This document shows positions 8,662 through 16,629 of a stretch of 36,125 nucleotides of DNA, in pieces (position 1 is the first letter of the stretch; each line of letters opens with the position of its first letter). Origin of the DNA: Candidatus Onthocola gallistercoris (lineage in GTDB: Bacteria > Bacillota > Clostridia > Lachnospirales > Lachnospiraceae). The translations under genes and the position numbers were made by a program. The stretch is from the NCBI GenBank assembly GCA_018715345.1, contig DVLT01000049.1, positions 1 through 36,125 on the forward strand, in the 5' to 3' direction. Under the pieces are notes generated by a model. The model was not told the DNA's origin and made no database searches. It worked only from the letters and a program-made list of their open reading frames with translations.

Positions 8662-9348
8662 ATGCAGTACGAAATCAAAGGCGGTAATCTTCCGGTTGTC
8701 ATATGCCGTCTGGAGGGCGGCGAAAGCATGATCACAGAACGGGGCTCCATGAGCTGGATGTCGCCGAATATGGAGATGCGGACCAGTGGAGGCGGCGGTA
8801 TAGGGAAAGCTTTTGGCCGGCTTGTATCCGGTGAAGCCATATTCCAGAATATTTATACGGCACAGGGCGGCAGTGGGATGATCGCTTTTTCATCAAGCTT
8901 CCCGGGATCCATTCGGGCAGTGCAGATCATGCCGGGACAGGAACTGATCGTTCAGAAGTCAGCTTTTCTGGCATCGGAGGAAGGTGTGGAACTTTCTGTT
9001 TTCTTCAATAAGAAACTGGGATCGGGTATGTTTGGCGGTGAAGGCTTTATCATGCAGAGACTCTCCGGACGGGGCATGGCATTTCTTGAGATCGATGGCT
9101 CTGCTGTGGAGTATGAACTGGAAGCCGGACAGCAGATCGTGGTGGATACTGGATTTCTGGCGGCCATGTCGGCAACCTGCAAGATGGAGATCCAGCAGGT
9201 GAAAGGGATCAAAAACGCTCTTTTTGGAGGGGAAGGCTTATTCCATACGGTTGTCACAGGACCGGGCCGGGTGATCTTGCAGACCATGCCGGTGAGCGAC
9301 GTGGCCAAGACGCTTGCGCCTTTTCTTTCCACACCGAGACAGTCGTGA
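8662..9348 (+). CDS. AIM24 / TIGR00266 family protein
   Basis: The 228-residue protein is soluble and beta-rich, with the pattern of the AIM24 (formerly DUF124, TIGR00266) family. It opens MQYEIKGGNLPVVICRLEGGE followed by GSMSWMSPNMEMRTSGGGG, with repeated glycine-rich strands such as FGGEGFIMQRLSGRG and LFGGEGLFHTVVTGPGRV. The length is typical for the family. Bacterial members are uncharacterised cytoplasmic proteins with a double-psi or jelly-roll-like beta structure; the mitochondrial relative helps inner-membrane organisation. No catalytic residues are evident. It has its own -10 and ends at a bidirectional terminator. No functional link with the neighbouring exporter is apparent. Confidence 0.88.
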   Translation: MQYEIKGGNLPVVICRLEGGESMITERGSMSWMSPNMEMRTSGGGGIGKAFGRLVSGEAIFQNIYTAQGGSGMIAFSSSFPGSIRAVQIMPGQELIVQKSAFLASEEGVELSVFFNKKLGSGMFGGEGFIMQRLSGRGMAFLEIDGSAVEYELEAGQQIVVDTGFLAAMSATCKMEIQQVKGIKNALFGGEGLFHTVVTGPGRVILQTMPVSDVAKTLAPFLSTPRQS

Positions 9349-9374
9349 TGAGATGGATATCGTGAATGCATAAA

Positions 9375-9404
9375 ACAGGCGCCAGCGATCAAGCTGGCGC
9401 CTGT
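9375..9404. terminator. Bidirectional terminator between convergent genes
   Basis: A perfect 12 bp stem (ACAGGCGCCAGC / GCTGGCGCCTGT) has the loop GATCAA. The plus side ends GCGTTT and the minus side reads into TTTTATG. It lies between the plus-strand AIM24-type gene and the minus-strand gene at 9482-10174. Confidence 0.85.
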
Positions 9405-9481
9405 GCGTTTCGGACAGATACCCTATAATAATCCAGGGATCGTCTATTGACAGAACTGAAACGGTCATTTACAATTCTAAT

Positions 9482-10174
9482 TTATAAATTGAACGCATAC
9501 CGGATAAATGAAAGAACTGCATCCGGATGGGGAGAAAAATCTGTAATGATCAGATAGAAGGGAGTGAGCCCTTCATAGACCGGATTATCCCAGGCTTGCT
9601 TCATGAAGCGAGATTGGGACAAATCGATGGCGCAGGCCTGGAGCTCGCCGTCGGCATTGGGCAGGGATACAAGCTTGTCGCTCAAAGCTTCATGTAAGTC
9701 CTCGGGAAGAAAAGTATCCAGATCTTTCAGCGGCAGGAGCGATGCATAGTGTTCCGTCAGTTCAGGCGTTGTGATGAGAAAGTCCAGGCTCTGATTGGCC
9801 GTAGTGGCGGCGATCTGTCCTTGGCTGCCCACCACATAGTCCACAGAGGAGTCAAGATCCACGTACAAAGACGCGTCAAAAACGATGCGTTCACGGGAAT
9901 CATCGATGCCGAGATACTGACTGAACTGTTTTTTTACCGTTTCTGTGTCAAACAGGCGCCAGTCATCGTTAGTGGCGAAGCCCAGGATCACATTCTCTTT
10001 GGTGCCCTGATAAAAGATGTCGCCCAGAAGAGCGATCAGGACGATCAGACAGACACTGAGAAAGATGGGCCAACGATAGTAGTCAAAGATGTAGGAAAGC
10101 TTTTTCCTAAAAGTCATCTGCTTTAATTTTTCTCTCTCCTGATGCAAATTGGTTTTCATTTCCTGAAAGTTCAT
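9482..10174 (-). CDS. Uncharacterised membrane-anchored protein with extracytoplasmic domain
   Basis: The 230-residue protein has a charged cytoplasmic N-terminus (KLKQMTFRKKLSYIFDYYRWP), one membrane helix at about residues 37-55, and an external domain of about 170 residues. The domain has solute-binding-protein flavour (DFLITTPELTEHYASLLPLKDL) but is too short for a normal binding protein and lacks a lipobox. Conserved-looking N-termini of this type (basic stretch, YIxDYY, then one helix) occur in uncharacterised Clostridia proteins; I cannot name the family. The start has an AGGGAG site upstream. It is divergent from the DUF624 gene at 10311. A role in sensing or assisting a membrane protein is only a guess. 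Confidence 0.7.
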   Translation of the reverse strand: MNFQEMKTNLHQEREKLKQMTFRKKLSYIFDYYRWPIFLSVCLIVLIALLGDIFYQGTKENVILGFATNDDWRLFDTETVKKQFSQYLGIDDSRERIVFDASLYVDLDSSVDYVVGSQGQIAATTANQSLDFLITTPELTEHYASLLPLKDLDTFLPEDLHEALSDKLVSLPNADGELQACAIDLSQSRFMKQAWDNPVYEGLTPFYLIITDFSPHPDAVLSFIRYAFNL

Positions 10175-10205
10175 AGCAAGGACTCCCTTTTTGTTTTTGT
10201 GGAGT

Positions 10206-10235
10206 ATTTTAACACAGGTTCATAAAAATTTACAA
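10206..10235 (-). promoter_or_regulatory. Promoter of the uncharacterised minus-strand gene
   Basis: Read on the minus strand, TTGTAA (10235-10230) and TAAAAT (10211-10206) are 18 bases apart, about 30 bases before the start of the gene at 10174. Confidence 0.5.
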
Positions 10236-10310
10236 TAGCTTTTAGGGCCAGGAGAGATCAGAGAAGGAAAACGGTTCCGGCAAAGCTCAAATGAAGATCA
10301 GGAAAGGACG

Positions 10311-10943
10311 ATGGATATGAATCGAATTTTTGACCCGGAGAATCCCTTCTGGATGTTTATGTCCAAGATCGCGGATGTATTATGCATCAGCCTGTTGTGG
10401 CTGCTTTTTTCCATACCGGTGGTGACCATTGGAGCTTCGACTACGGCTCTTTTCCAGTTTACCTTGAAGCAGTCGGCCAATGAAGAAGGGTATGTCTGGC
10501 ATACATTTTTCAATGCTTTCAAAAAAAATTTTAAGCAGGCCACCATCATATGGATCCCGGCGCTGCTTTTGGGCATCCTTTTGATCGTGGAAGCATATGT
10601 TTGCCTGGCTGTGGGCACCCCGTTTTCCAATATGCTTTTTTTTGCCTTTATGCTGCTGGGGATCATTTATATATTGATCCTGATGTGGGTCTTTCCGATC
10701 ATCGCTCTGTTTGAAGTATCCACGAAAAAGGCGGTGGGCAATGCTTTTGTCATGGCGGTGGGCAATCTCCATGTCAGTATAACCATTGCAGTTATAGCAG
10801 CGGCCCTGATATGGGTTTTCCGGCATGTGCCGATCCTGTCCGTATTTGGCATGGGCTTTTTCGCCTTTTTTTCATCGTATTTTTTCCGGAGCGTGTTCCG
10901 CCGTTATATGGATGCTGAGGAAAACGGCAGCAAAGAGCAGTAG
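10311..10943 (+). CDS. YesL-like DUF624 membrane protein
   Basis: The 210-residue protein shows the DUF624/YesL pattern: FDPENPFWMFMSKIADVLCIS near the start, then WLLFSIPVVTIGASTTALF, and four or five membrane helices in total. In Firmicutes, such genes usually lie beside carbohydrate ABC transporters and glycosidases, and that is so here: a Ugp-like transporter starts 470 bases downstream. Its biochemical role is unknown. Two starts are possible, ATG at 10311 or ATG at 10317; the GGAAAGGA stretch at 10301-10308 fits either. A strong terminator after the gene separates it from the transporter, so any functional link would not be by co-transcription. Confidence 0.88.
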   Translation: MDMNRIFDPENPFWMFMSKIADVLCISLLWLLFSIPVVTIGASTTALFQFTLKQSANEEGYVWHTFFNAFKKNFKQATIIWIPALLLGILLIVEAYVCLAVGTPFSNMLFFAFMLLGIIYILILMWVFPIIALFEVSTKKAVGNAFVMAVGNLHVSITIAVIAAALIWVFRHVPILSVFGMGFFAFFSSYFFRSVFRRYMDAEENGSKEQ

Positions 10944-10972
10944 GATGATCGGACGGACATCAAGATAAGTGG

Positions 10973-11016
10973 AGATCTCCCTTCCTGTACCATCGGGACA
11001 GAAGGGGGATCTTTTT
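10973..11016 (+). terminator. Rho-independent terminator after the DUF624 gene
   Basis: AGATCTCCCTTCCTGT pairs with ACAGAAGGGGGATCT (one bulge, one G-U pair) and is followed by TTTTT. Confidence 0.85.
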
Positions 11017-11055
11017 GCTTTTTCACCGATATTGATAAAAAAAATCACAAAAATA

Positions 11056-11098
11056 CCCCTTGAAATATTGTGCAAAATATATAAAGAAAAACAAGGGG
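11056..11098. promoter_or_regulatory. Inverted repeat upstream of the sugar-transporter promoter
   Basis: CCCCTTG at 11056-11062 and CAAGGGG at 11092-11098 form a 7 bp inverted repeat across 29 AT-rich bases, 35 bases upstream of the -35 at 11133. It is a candidate activator site; the regulator is unknown. Confidence 0.35.
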
Positions 11099-11132
11099 AA
11101 TTTAAAAAAATTCAAAAAAATGTCAAAAACAC

Positions 11133-11161
11133 TTGCGGGAGGCAGTGTTTTGTGCTAAGAT
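11133..11161 (+). promoter_or_regulatory. Promoter of the Ugp-like transporter operon
   Basis: TTGCGG at 11133-11138 and TAAGAT at 11156-11161 are separated by 17 bases. Transcription would start near 11168, giving a leader of about 250 bases before the lipoprotein start at 11416. Confidence 0.7.
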
Positions 11162-11190
11162 AAAACTACAAGTTGATATGGAAAAGGCAG

Positions 11191-11400
11191 TTGCTGGACG
11201 AAGAGGAAAAGAGTAGAAGCAAAACGGGGAAGATTTATTTCGCGAGGATTGTTTTCTATTCTTTTTAAATTTTCAGGGATACACGCTGTGGCTGCGCAGA
11301 AAAACAGCGGTGGGACGTCTTTTGTATTCCGGAGATGACTGGACAGCCTGTTTATTTTTCCTAACCCCGGGGTGGTGACCCGGTAAAGGCATTAATCAAA
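11191..11400 (+). promoter_or_regulatory. Long structured leader of the transporter operon (leader element copy 2, T-box-like)
   Basis: Bases 11191-11234 repeat the leader element at 17-59. As there, the AAAAGAGTAGAA strand (11207-11218) can pair with a downstream strand, here TTCTATTCTTTT at 11254-11265, whose sequence differs from the first copy while pairing is kept. Further along there is a stem GCTGT...ACAGC around GGCTGCGCAGAAAA (about 11285-11310) and a GGGTGGTGACCC element at about 11372-11383. The order (purine-rich GA/AGTA strand, GGCTG-containing stem, GGGTGG element near the end) recalls a T-box leader. However, the last element does not match the T-box core AGGGTGGNACCGCG, and no specifier codon or terminator/antiterminator pair can be assigned. 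Treat it as a structured leader of uncertain class. Confidence 0.45.
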
Positions 11401-11415
11401 AAAGGAGAGAGGGAC

Positions 11416-12762
11416 ATGAGAAAAAGATTATTTGCAGTTTTGCTGACCTTTGTTTTATGTATGACAGCTTTTACAGCTTGTAGCGGCGGCGGCAGCACTG
11501 GAATCAGCCAGGAGACGACAGGAGAAACTCAGGCTGCTTCCACAGATGCTTCAGATTATGAAGTAACAGAACCGATCACCATCACATGGTGGCACGCGAT
11601 GGAAGAACAGTATACAGATCTTTTGAACGAAGTTATCGATGAATTCGAAGCATCTCAGGATCTGATCACAGTTGACGCCCAGTATATGGGATCTTATTCA
11701 GAATTGAATGAAAAACTGGCAACGGCTCAGGCTGCCGGAGAAGGACTGCCGGCCATAGCTATCGCCAACACACCTTATGTTGCTCAGTACGGCGAGAGCG
11801 GCATGGCTGAAAACCTGGATCCGTATATCGAAGCAACAGGCTTTGATGCCAGCGACTTCGGCGCAGGTATGCTGGAAGCTGCTCAGTATGACGGCAAGCA
11901 GGTATCCCTGCCGTTCCAGATTTCCACACAGGTTGTTTACTACAATGCCGATATGGCAAAAGAACTTGGCGTAGAGATTCCGGAGAAATTCTCTGATATG
12001 ACAGAATTCCTGGAAAAAGTAAGTGTTGTCAACAATGGTACTACAGAACGTTACGGAACCATCGTTCCCGGATGGGATCAGTGGTATTTTGAAACATTTT
12101 ATCTGAATAACGGCGTTAAGATCGTCAATGACGACGGCGTTTCTTCTGATCTGGACAGCGAAGCAGCGATCAATGTAGCATCGACTATTAAAGACTGGTG
12201 TGACAAAGGATACGCTTATTTTGCAACAGGCGAGACGGCTTCCGATGATATGAGACAGGCTTTCATTGACGGAAGAGCTTTCTCTGTACTGCATACAAGC
12301 TCTCTTTATGATACTTATGTAGACAGATGTGATTTTGAAGTTGGTATGGCATGGCTGCCCGGTGGCGACGACGGATCCAAGATGTCTGAGATCGGCGGCA
12401 ACGTATTGTTCATTCCGGCTAACAATGATCAGGCAACAAAGAATGCAGCATGGCAGTTCATGCAGTTCCTTGAGAGCAAAGAAATGAACATGAAATGGGC
12501 GGAAGGCACAGGCTATATGCCGACACGTAATTCTGTTCTGACAACAGAAGAAGGTCAGGCATTCCTGGAAAAGAAACCGGCATTCCAGTGTATTTTTGAC
12601 AACTTGAATGAGATCCAGCCGCGTATCCAGAATCCGGCATGGGATAATCTGGCTACGATCTGGAAGAATGGTATGGCCGAGATGATCAATGAAAATATGG
12701 ATGTAACATCGTCCATGCAGGCGATGACCCAGGAAATCAACGAAGTTCTGGAAGATCAATAA
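11416..12762 (+). CDS. Extracellular solute-binding lipoprotein, CUT1/UgpB-like
   Basis: The 448-residue protein has a lipoprotein signal peptide with lipobox FTAC (Cys22), a Gly/Ser/Thr linker to about residue 45, then a family-1 solute-binding fold. The segment ITITWWHAMEEQ strongly resembles the start of UgpB-type binding proteins, followed by LNEKLATAQAAGEGLPAIAIAN. Substrate may therefore be glycerol-3-phosphate, a glycerophosphodiester or an oligosaccharide; the sequence alone does not decide. It is the first gene of a transporter operon with two permeases and an ATPase, and a stable hairpin follows it, as is usual where the binding protein must be made in excess. Its ribosome binding site is AAAGGAGAG. 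Codon use is biased as in highly expressed genes. Confidence 0.9.
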   Translation: MRKRLFAVLLTFVLCMTAFTACSGGGSTGISQETTGETQAASTDASDYEVTEPITITWWHAMEEQYTDLLNEVIDEFEASQDLITVDAQYMGSYSELNEKLATAQAAGEGLPAIAIANTPYVAQYGESGMAENLDPYIEATGFDASDFGAGMLEAAQYDGKQVSLPFQISTQVVYYNADMAKELGVEIPEKFSDMTEFLEKVSVVNNGTTERYGTIVPGWDQWYFETFYLNNGVKIVNDDGVSSDLDSEAAINVASTIKDWCDKGYAYFATGETASDDMRQAFIDGRAFSVLHTSSLYDTYVDRCDFEVGMAWLPGGDDGSKMSEIGGNVLFIPANNDQATKNAAWQFMQFLESKEMNMKWAEGTGYMPTRNSVLTTEEGQAFLEKKPAFQCIFDNLNEIQPRIQNPAWDNLATIWKNGMAEMINENMDVTSSMQAMTQEINEVLEDQ

Positions 12763-12775
12763 TCGTTTGTTATTC

Positions 12776-12808
12776 AAGGGTCCTCCCGGGGTAACCGGAA
12801 GGACCCTT
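12776..12808 (+). terminator. Intercistronic hairpin after the binding-protein gene
   Basis: AAGGGTCC pairs with GGACCCTT, then CCGG with CCGG across a two-base internal loop; the loop is GGTAA. No T-tract follows, so it probably acts as a partial terminator or an mRNA 3'-end stabiliser that sets binding protein above permeases. Confidence 0.6.
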
Positions 12809-12833
12809 CATAAATAGGTAGAAGGGGATTTGT

Positions 12834-13766
12834 ATGAGTAAGAATAAGACTGCTTCGCCACCTGCCGGAATGAGCAGAAGGCGCAAATCCAGATCGGCAT
12901 GGCTGGATTTCCTGTGTGTATTGCCGGCGTTGGCTTTCTTGCTGGTATTTATTTATTATCCGATCGTTGATCTGGTGCGGATCAGCTTTACGGACTGGAA
13001 TTTGATCAAACCTCAGTTCAATTATGTGGGATTTGACAACTGGATCTGGCTTTTTACAGGATCCGGAACCAAATATCTTTTAAATTCTTTAAAGGTTACG
13101 GTTTTATATACTGCCGGTGAACTGGCTGTTACGATTATCGGCGGTATTATTTTTGCTTTGATTTTCAACCGTATGACAAAGTTCTTCGGAACGATGCGTG
13201 CGATTGTATTCGTTCCAAAATACGTTGCCATGTCTTCAGCGGCCGTTATCTTCCTGTGGATATTCAATAAGAATACAGGTGTTTTGAATTATGCGCTGGG
13301 ACTACTCGGCATTGCGCCGGTAGACTGGCTGGGCGACCGGAACATCGCTCTTCTTTCTGTACTGATGCTGACCGGCTGGCGTGCCATTGGATATGGCATG
13401 ATGATCTATCTGTCGGCTATGATGGGCATTTCAAAAGACTATTATGAAGCGGCTTCCCTGGATGGAGCGAATGCGTTCCAGCGTTTCAAATCGATCACGC
13501 TGCCGCTGCTTTCACCAACCACTTTGTTCTTGTTCGTAACGACTTTTATCTCTGCGATGAAGGTATTCCAGTCTGTAGATATCCTTACATCCGGAGGACC
13601 CTACCGTTCAACAGAAGTTCTTGTTTATATGGTATATCAGTATGCTATGCGGGATTTCCGTATCGACCGGGCTGCAACGATCGCAATCGTATTCTTTGTG
13701 CTTTTGCTGATCTTTACGGCAGCAACGATGAAAGTATCGAATAAGAATGTTCACTATGATTCGTAA
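12834..13766 (+). CDS. Sugar ABC transporter permease, UgpA/MalF-like
   Basis: The 310-residue protein has six membrane helices. The binding-protein-dependent permease motif with the EAA loop lies near residues 205-225 (YYEAASLDGANAFQRFKSITLPLL), where the cytoplasmic ATPase docks. The N-terminus RRRKSRSAWLDFLCVLPALAFLLVFIYYPI is typical of CUT1 MalF/UgpA proteins. It is preceded by the binding-protein gene and a hairpin, with ribosome binding site GAAGGGG, and its stop overlaps an ATG of the next permease frame (TAATG). It forms the membrane channel with the next gene product. Confidence 0.92.
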   Translation: MSKNKTASPPAGMSRRRKSRSAWLDFLCVLPALAFLLVFIYYPIVDLVRISFTDWNLIKPQFNYVGFDNWIWLFTGSGTKYLLNSLKVTVLYTAGELAVTIIGGIIFALIFNRMTKFFGTMRAIVFVPKYVAMSSAAVIFLWIFNKNTGVLNYALGLLGIAPVDWLGDRNIALLSVLMLTGWRAIGYGMMIYLSAMMGISKDYYEAASLDGANAFQRFKSITLPLLSPTTLFLFVTTFISAMKVFQSVDILTSGGPYRSTEVLVYMVYQYAMRDFRIDRAATIAIVFFVLLLIFTAATMKVSNKNVHYDS

Positions 13767-13780
13767 TGGGAGGCGGAAAT

Positions 13781-14665
13781 ATGAGTAGTCAGACAAGAAC
13801 GATCAGCATTGCGAAGGAAAATGCCAGTGCCATCAGAAGAAAGAAAATTTTGAAAGTGATCCAGTATGTGATTGCGATCATCGTTACTTTGATCATGATC
13901 TTTCCATTATACTGGATGATCGTTTCCTCTTTTAAATCTCAGGATGAGATCCTGGCCACCATACCAACCCTGTGGCCTCAAGAGTGGCATCCGGAAAACT
14001 ATGCAAATGTATGGGGAAAAGCAAATTTTGCGGAATATTATTTGAATACGATCATCATGACAGGCGGTATCCTTGTCTGCCAGATCGTAACCGGAGTTTT
14101 TGCGGCTTATGGATTTTCAAAGGGGAAATTTAAAGGGCAGAATGTATTGTTCCTTATTGTGCTTGGCGCGCTGATGATCCCGATACAGGTTACATTTATA
14201 CCGTTGTATCTGATGTGTGCCCGTTGGAATTTAGTTAATACATTCATCGGCCTGATGCTTCCGGAGATGGTATCACCTTATTATATATTTATGTTGAGAC
14301 AAACCTTTATGGCTGTGGATGACAGCTATTTGGAGGCCGCCCGGGTTGACGGCATGGGGCGTGTGGGAGTTATCACGAAAATCCTGGCACCCATGTGTAA
14401 GTCAACGATCCTGACAACGACCCTGGTTACCTTCACAAATGGCTGGAACTCCTATTTCTGGCCGAAGATTGTTGCGGGAACAGGCGAAAAGACCGTATTG
14501 ACCATCGGACTGGCAAATCTGAAAAACACATTTGCCGGACAGTCAACGATGAACAATCACGAGATTATGGCAGGCGCCGTAATGGCGATCCTTCCTGTAG
14601 TTATCCTGTTTTTCATTTTCCAGAAATACATGTTGACTGGCTATTCCAAGGCGGCAATGAAATAA
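13781..14665 (+). CDS. Sugar ABC transporter permease, UgpE/MalG-like
   Basis: The 294-residue protein has six membrane helices and an EAA loop (YLEAARVDGMGRVGVITKILAPM) near residues 185-210. The motif FPLYWMIVSSFKSQDEI near the N-terminus is the MalG/UgpE signature region. The frame opens at an ATG at 13766 that overlaps the previous stop, but GGGAGG at 13768-13773 lies seven bases before the ATG at 13781, which I take as the start. It pairs with the preceding permease. Confidence 0.92.
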   Translation: MSSQTRTISIAKENASAIRRKKILKVIQYVIAIIVTLIMIFPLYWMIVSSFKSQDEILATIPTLWPQEWHPENYANVWGKANFAEYYLNTIIMTGGILVCQIVTGVFAAYGFSKGKFKGQNVLFLIVLGALMIPIQVTFIPLYLMCARWNLVNTFIGLMLPEMVSPYYIFMLRQTFMAVDDSYLEAARVDGMGRVGVITKILAPMCKSTILTTTLVTFTNGWNSYFWPKIVAGTGEKTVLTIGLANLKNTFAGQSTMNNHEIMAGAVMAILPVVILFFIFQKYMLTGYSKAAMK

Positions 14666-14702
14666 GCAGGGCAAGAAAAATGATAGGCGAAAAGGAGACA
14701 GC

Positions 14703-15221
14703 ATGATGAATGAACACTATGTGGAATGGATGATTGAAAGGAAAATGCCGGCTGTGTTAAAAACGGTCCGCATTGTCATGATCATTTTGACTGTGCTGAT
14801 CCTTATTCTTTCGTTTTTGTTTTTTGCGCCAGGCGCAGTCCTTGGTTTGCTGATGATTATCCTGGATTTCGCAGTGACGCTTTTATGGAATCAGGAGTAT
14901 GAGTTTATTTTTGTCGGGGATGATCTGATGATCGATCGGATCTATAACCGGAGTTATCGGCGCAGAGCCTATAAATGTACCATGAAAGATGTGGAAATTG
15001 TGGCTCCGGAACATTCTGGGAACCTGAAAGCGTTTTCAGGACGCCGTCCGGAAAAAAGCTATGTATTTACATCCGGACAGGATAATGCGCCGTGCTGGGT
15101 CATGTACATATGCGAGCAAGACGCCGGCAAACGGTGGGTTCGCATGTGTTTTGAACCAGATCAGGCTTTGCTGAATGCGATCAAGCTGACGGTTTCTCCC
15201 AGAAAATTTTTTCAAAGCTGA
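14703..15221 (+). CDS. Small membrane protein within the transporter operon (DUF6106-like)
   Basis: The 172-residue protein opens MMNEHYVEWMIERKMP, then has two adjacent membrane helices (about residues 20-42 and 43-62) and a cytoplasmic C-terminal domain of about 110 residues. That domain has beta-strand character (YEFIFVGDDLMIDRIYNRSYRRRAYKCTMKDVEIV). The pattern resembles a Clostridia family I recall as DUF6106; the assignment is tentative. It resembles PH-like or bPH2 domains following two helices. ATG codons at 14703 and 14706 are both compatible with the AGGAG at 14693-14697. It sits between the permease and ATPase genes, so it is probably co-transcribed, but a transport role is not shown. 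Confidence 0.65.
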   Translation: MMNEHYVEWMIERKMPAVLKTVRIVMIILTVLILILSFLFFAPGAVLGLLMIILDFAVTLLWNQEYEFIFVGDDLMIDRIYNRSYRRRAYKCTMKDVEIVAPEHSGNLKAFSGRRPEKSYVFTSGQDNAPCWVMYICEQDAGKRWVRMCFEPDQALLNAIKLTVSPRKFFQS

Positions 15222-15290
15222 CACAAAAGCGTTGGTGGCAGGAGATTCGGATAAGCAGATAACGAATAAATACAATTTGGAGGCTGTAAG

Positions 15291-16400
15291 ATGGCAAGTT
15301 TATCATTAGAACATATCGATAAGGTGTATGATAATGGTTTCCAGGCGGTAAAGGATTTTAACCTGGAAATCGAAGATAAAGAGTTTATCATATTTGTTGG
15401 CCCGTCCGGCTGTGGTAAATCCACAACACTTCGGATGATTGCCGGCCTGGAAGATATTTCGGCCGGGACATTAAAGATTGGGGACCGGATCGTTAATGAT
15501 GTGGAACCGAAAGACCGGGATATCGCCATGGTATTCCAGAACTATGCGCTGTATCCTCATATGACAGTATTTGATAATATGGCTTTCGGACTGAAATTGC
15601 GGAAGGTACCGAAGGATGAGATCAAGAAAAAAGTATTGGAAGCTGCAAAGATCCTGGATCTGGAAAAACTTTTGGACCGTAAACCAAAGGCTTTGTCTGG
15701 AGGTCAGAGACAGCGTGTGGCCATGGGCCGGGCGATCGTACGGAATCCGAAGGTTTTCCTCATGGATGAACCGCTTTCCAACCTGGATGCAAAACTGAGA
15801 GTCCAGATGCGTCTGGAGATCTCCAAACTACACCAAAAACTGGGGACGACGATCATTTATGTAACGCATGACCAGACAGAGGCTATGACACTTGGAACGC
15901 GTATTGTTGTCATGAAAGACGGCGTGGTTCAGCAGGTGGATACACCCCATAATCTGTATCATGCACCGTGTAACCTGTTTGTAGCCGGCTTTATCGGATC
16001 GCCTCAGATGAACTTCCTGGATGCCAAGGTAAAAGTCCAAGGCAAAGACGTTTATCTGACATTGGAAGGAAAGGATATTCTTCTTCCTGCGGATAAAGCC
16101 GAAAAGCTTATTGCCGGTGGCTATGACGGAAAGACTGTTGTTATGGGTATCCGTCCTGAGGATGTTTATGATTCACAGTTAATGGTCAGCACAAGTCATG
16201 CGGTTTATGAGGAGACCATTCGTGTATATGAAATGCTCGGCGCAGAAGTTTTCCTGTATTTCGACTTCGCTGGAACGAATATGACGGCAAGAGTAGATCC
16301 TCGGACCACAGTACGTGCCGGCGATAAAGTAAAATTTGCGTTGGATATCAATAAGATCCATATTTTTGATAAAGAGACAGAACGTACCATTACGAATTAG
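15291..16400 (+). CDS. ugpC: ABC transporter ATPase, UgpC/MsmX/MalK family
   Basis: The 369-residue protein has an ATPase domain with Walker A GPSGCGKST (37-45), Q-loop FQNYALYPHMTV, signature LSGGQRQR, Walker B VFLMDEPLSNLDAKLR and the switch histidine in YVTHDQTEAM. A C-terminal regulatory OB-fold (TOBE) domain follows from about residue 240, with GIRPEDV. This is the standard size of MalK/UgpC/MsmX ATPases that drive CUT1 transporters. Such ATPases often serve several transporters in Firmicutes, so its presence does not define the substrate. The ribosome binding site GGAGG is seven bases before the ATG. A terminator at 16499 ends the operon. The symbol denotes the family, not a proven glycerol-3-phosphate role. 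Confidence 0.92.
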   Translation: MASLSLEHIDKVYDNGFQAVKDFNLEIEDKEFIIFVGPSGCGKSTTLRMIAGLEDISAGTLKIGDRIVNDVEPKDRDIAMVFQNYALYPHMTVFDNMAFGLKLRKVPKDEIKKKVLEAAKILDLEKLLDRKPKALSGGQRQRVAMGRAIVRNPKVFLMDEPLSNLDAKLRVQMRLEISKLHQKLGTTIIYVTHDQTEAMTLGTRIVVMKDGVVQQVDTPHNLYHAPCNLFVAGFIGSPQMNFLDAKVKVQGKDVYLTLEGKDILLPADKAEKLIAGGYDGKTVVMGIRPEDVYDSQLMVSTSHAVYEETIRVYEMLGAEVFLYFDFAGTNMTARVDPRTTVRAGDKVKFALDINKIHIFDKETERTITN

Positions 16401-16430
16401 GACTCTCTCCTTTTCAGGGAATGGAAATTG

Positions 16431-16458
16431 GAGTATATAAGGGGTGGGAGGTATACTC
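16431..16458. promoter_or_regulatory. Inverted repeat GAGTATA / TATACTC
   Basis: A perfect 7 bp inverted repeat with a 14-base spacer lies between the ATPase gene and the terminator. Function unknown; it could be a protein-binding site or an mRNA 3' hairpin. Confidence 0.3.
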
Positions 16459-16498
16459 AAAAACTGTTACTTCCTAATAATAACGTGAGACAAACAGA

Positions 16499-16529
16499 AC
16501 AGAGCTTGCAGACGCAGGCTCTGTTTTTT
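16499..16529 (+). terminator. Rho-independent terminator of the transporter operon
   Basis: ACAGAGCTTG pairs with CAGGCTCTGT (one G-U pair) around the loop CAGACG, followed by six T. Confidence 0.92.
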
Positions 16530-16629
16530 GCCTGAAAAAGTCTGAGAAGAAAATGGCATTTTGCCCTGGTATTTTATACCGATCCGTATTAATATAAAAT
16601 AATATACGATTTACAGAGGAGAGATGCCC

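Noticed and set aside
11366-11392. Definite T-box antiterminator
   Set aside because: GGGGTGGTGACCCGG resembles but does not match the T-box core, and no specifier codon could be assigned; kept only as T-box-like.
11698-12777. Long minus-strand open frame of 359 codons
   Set aside because: It is the antisense shadow of the solute-binding-protein gene, which has lipobox, family motifs and a ribosome binding site.
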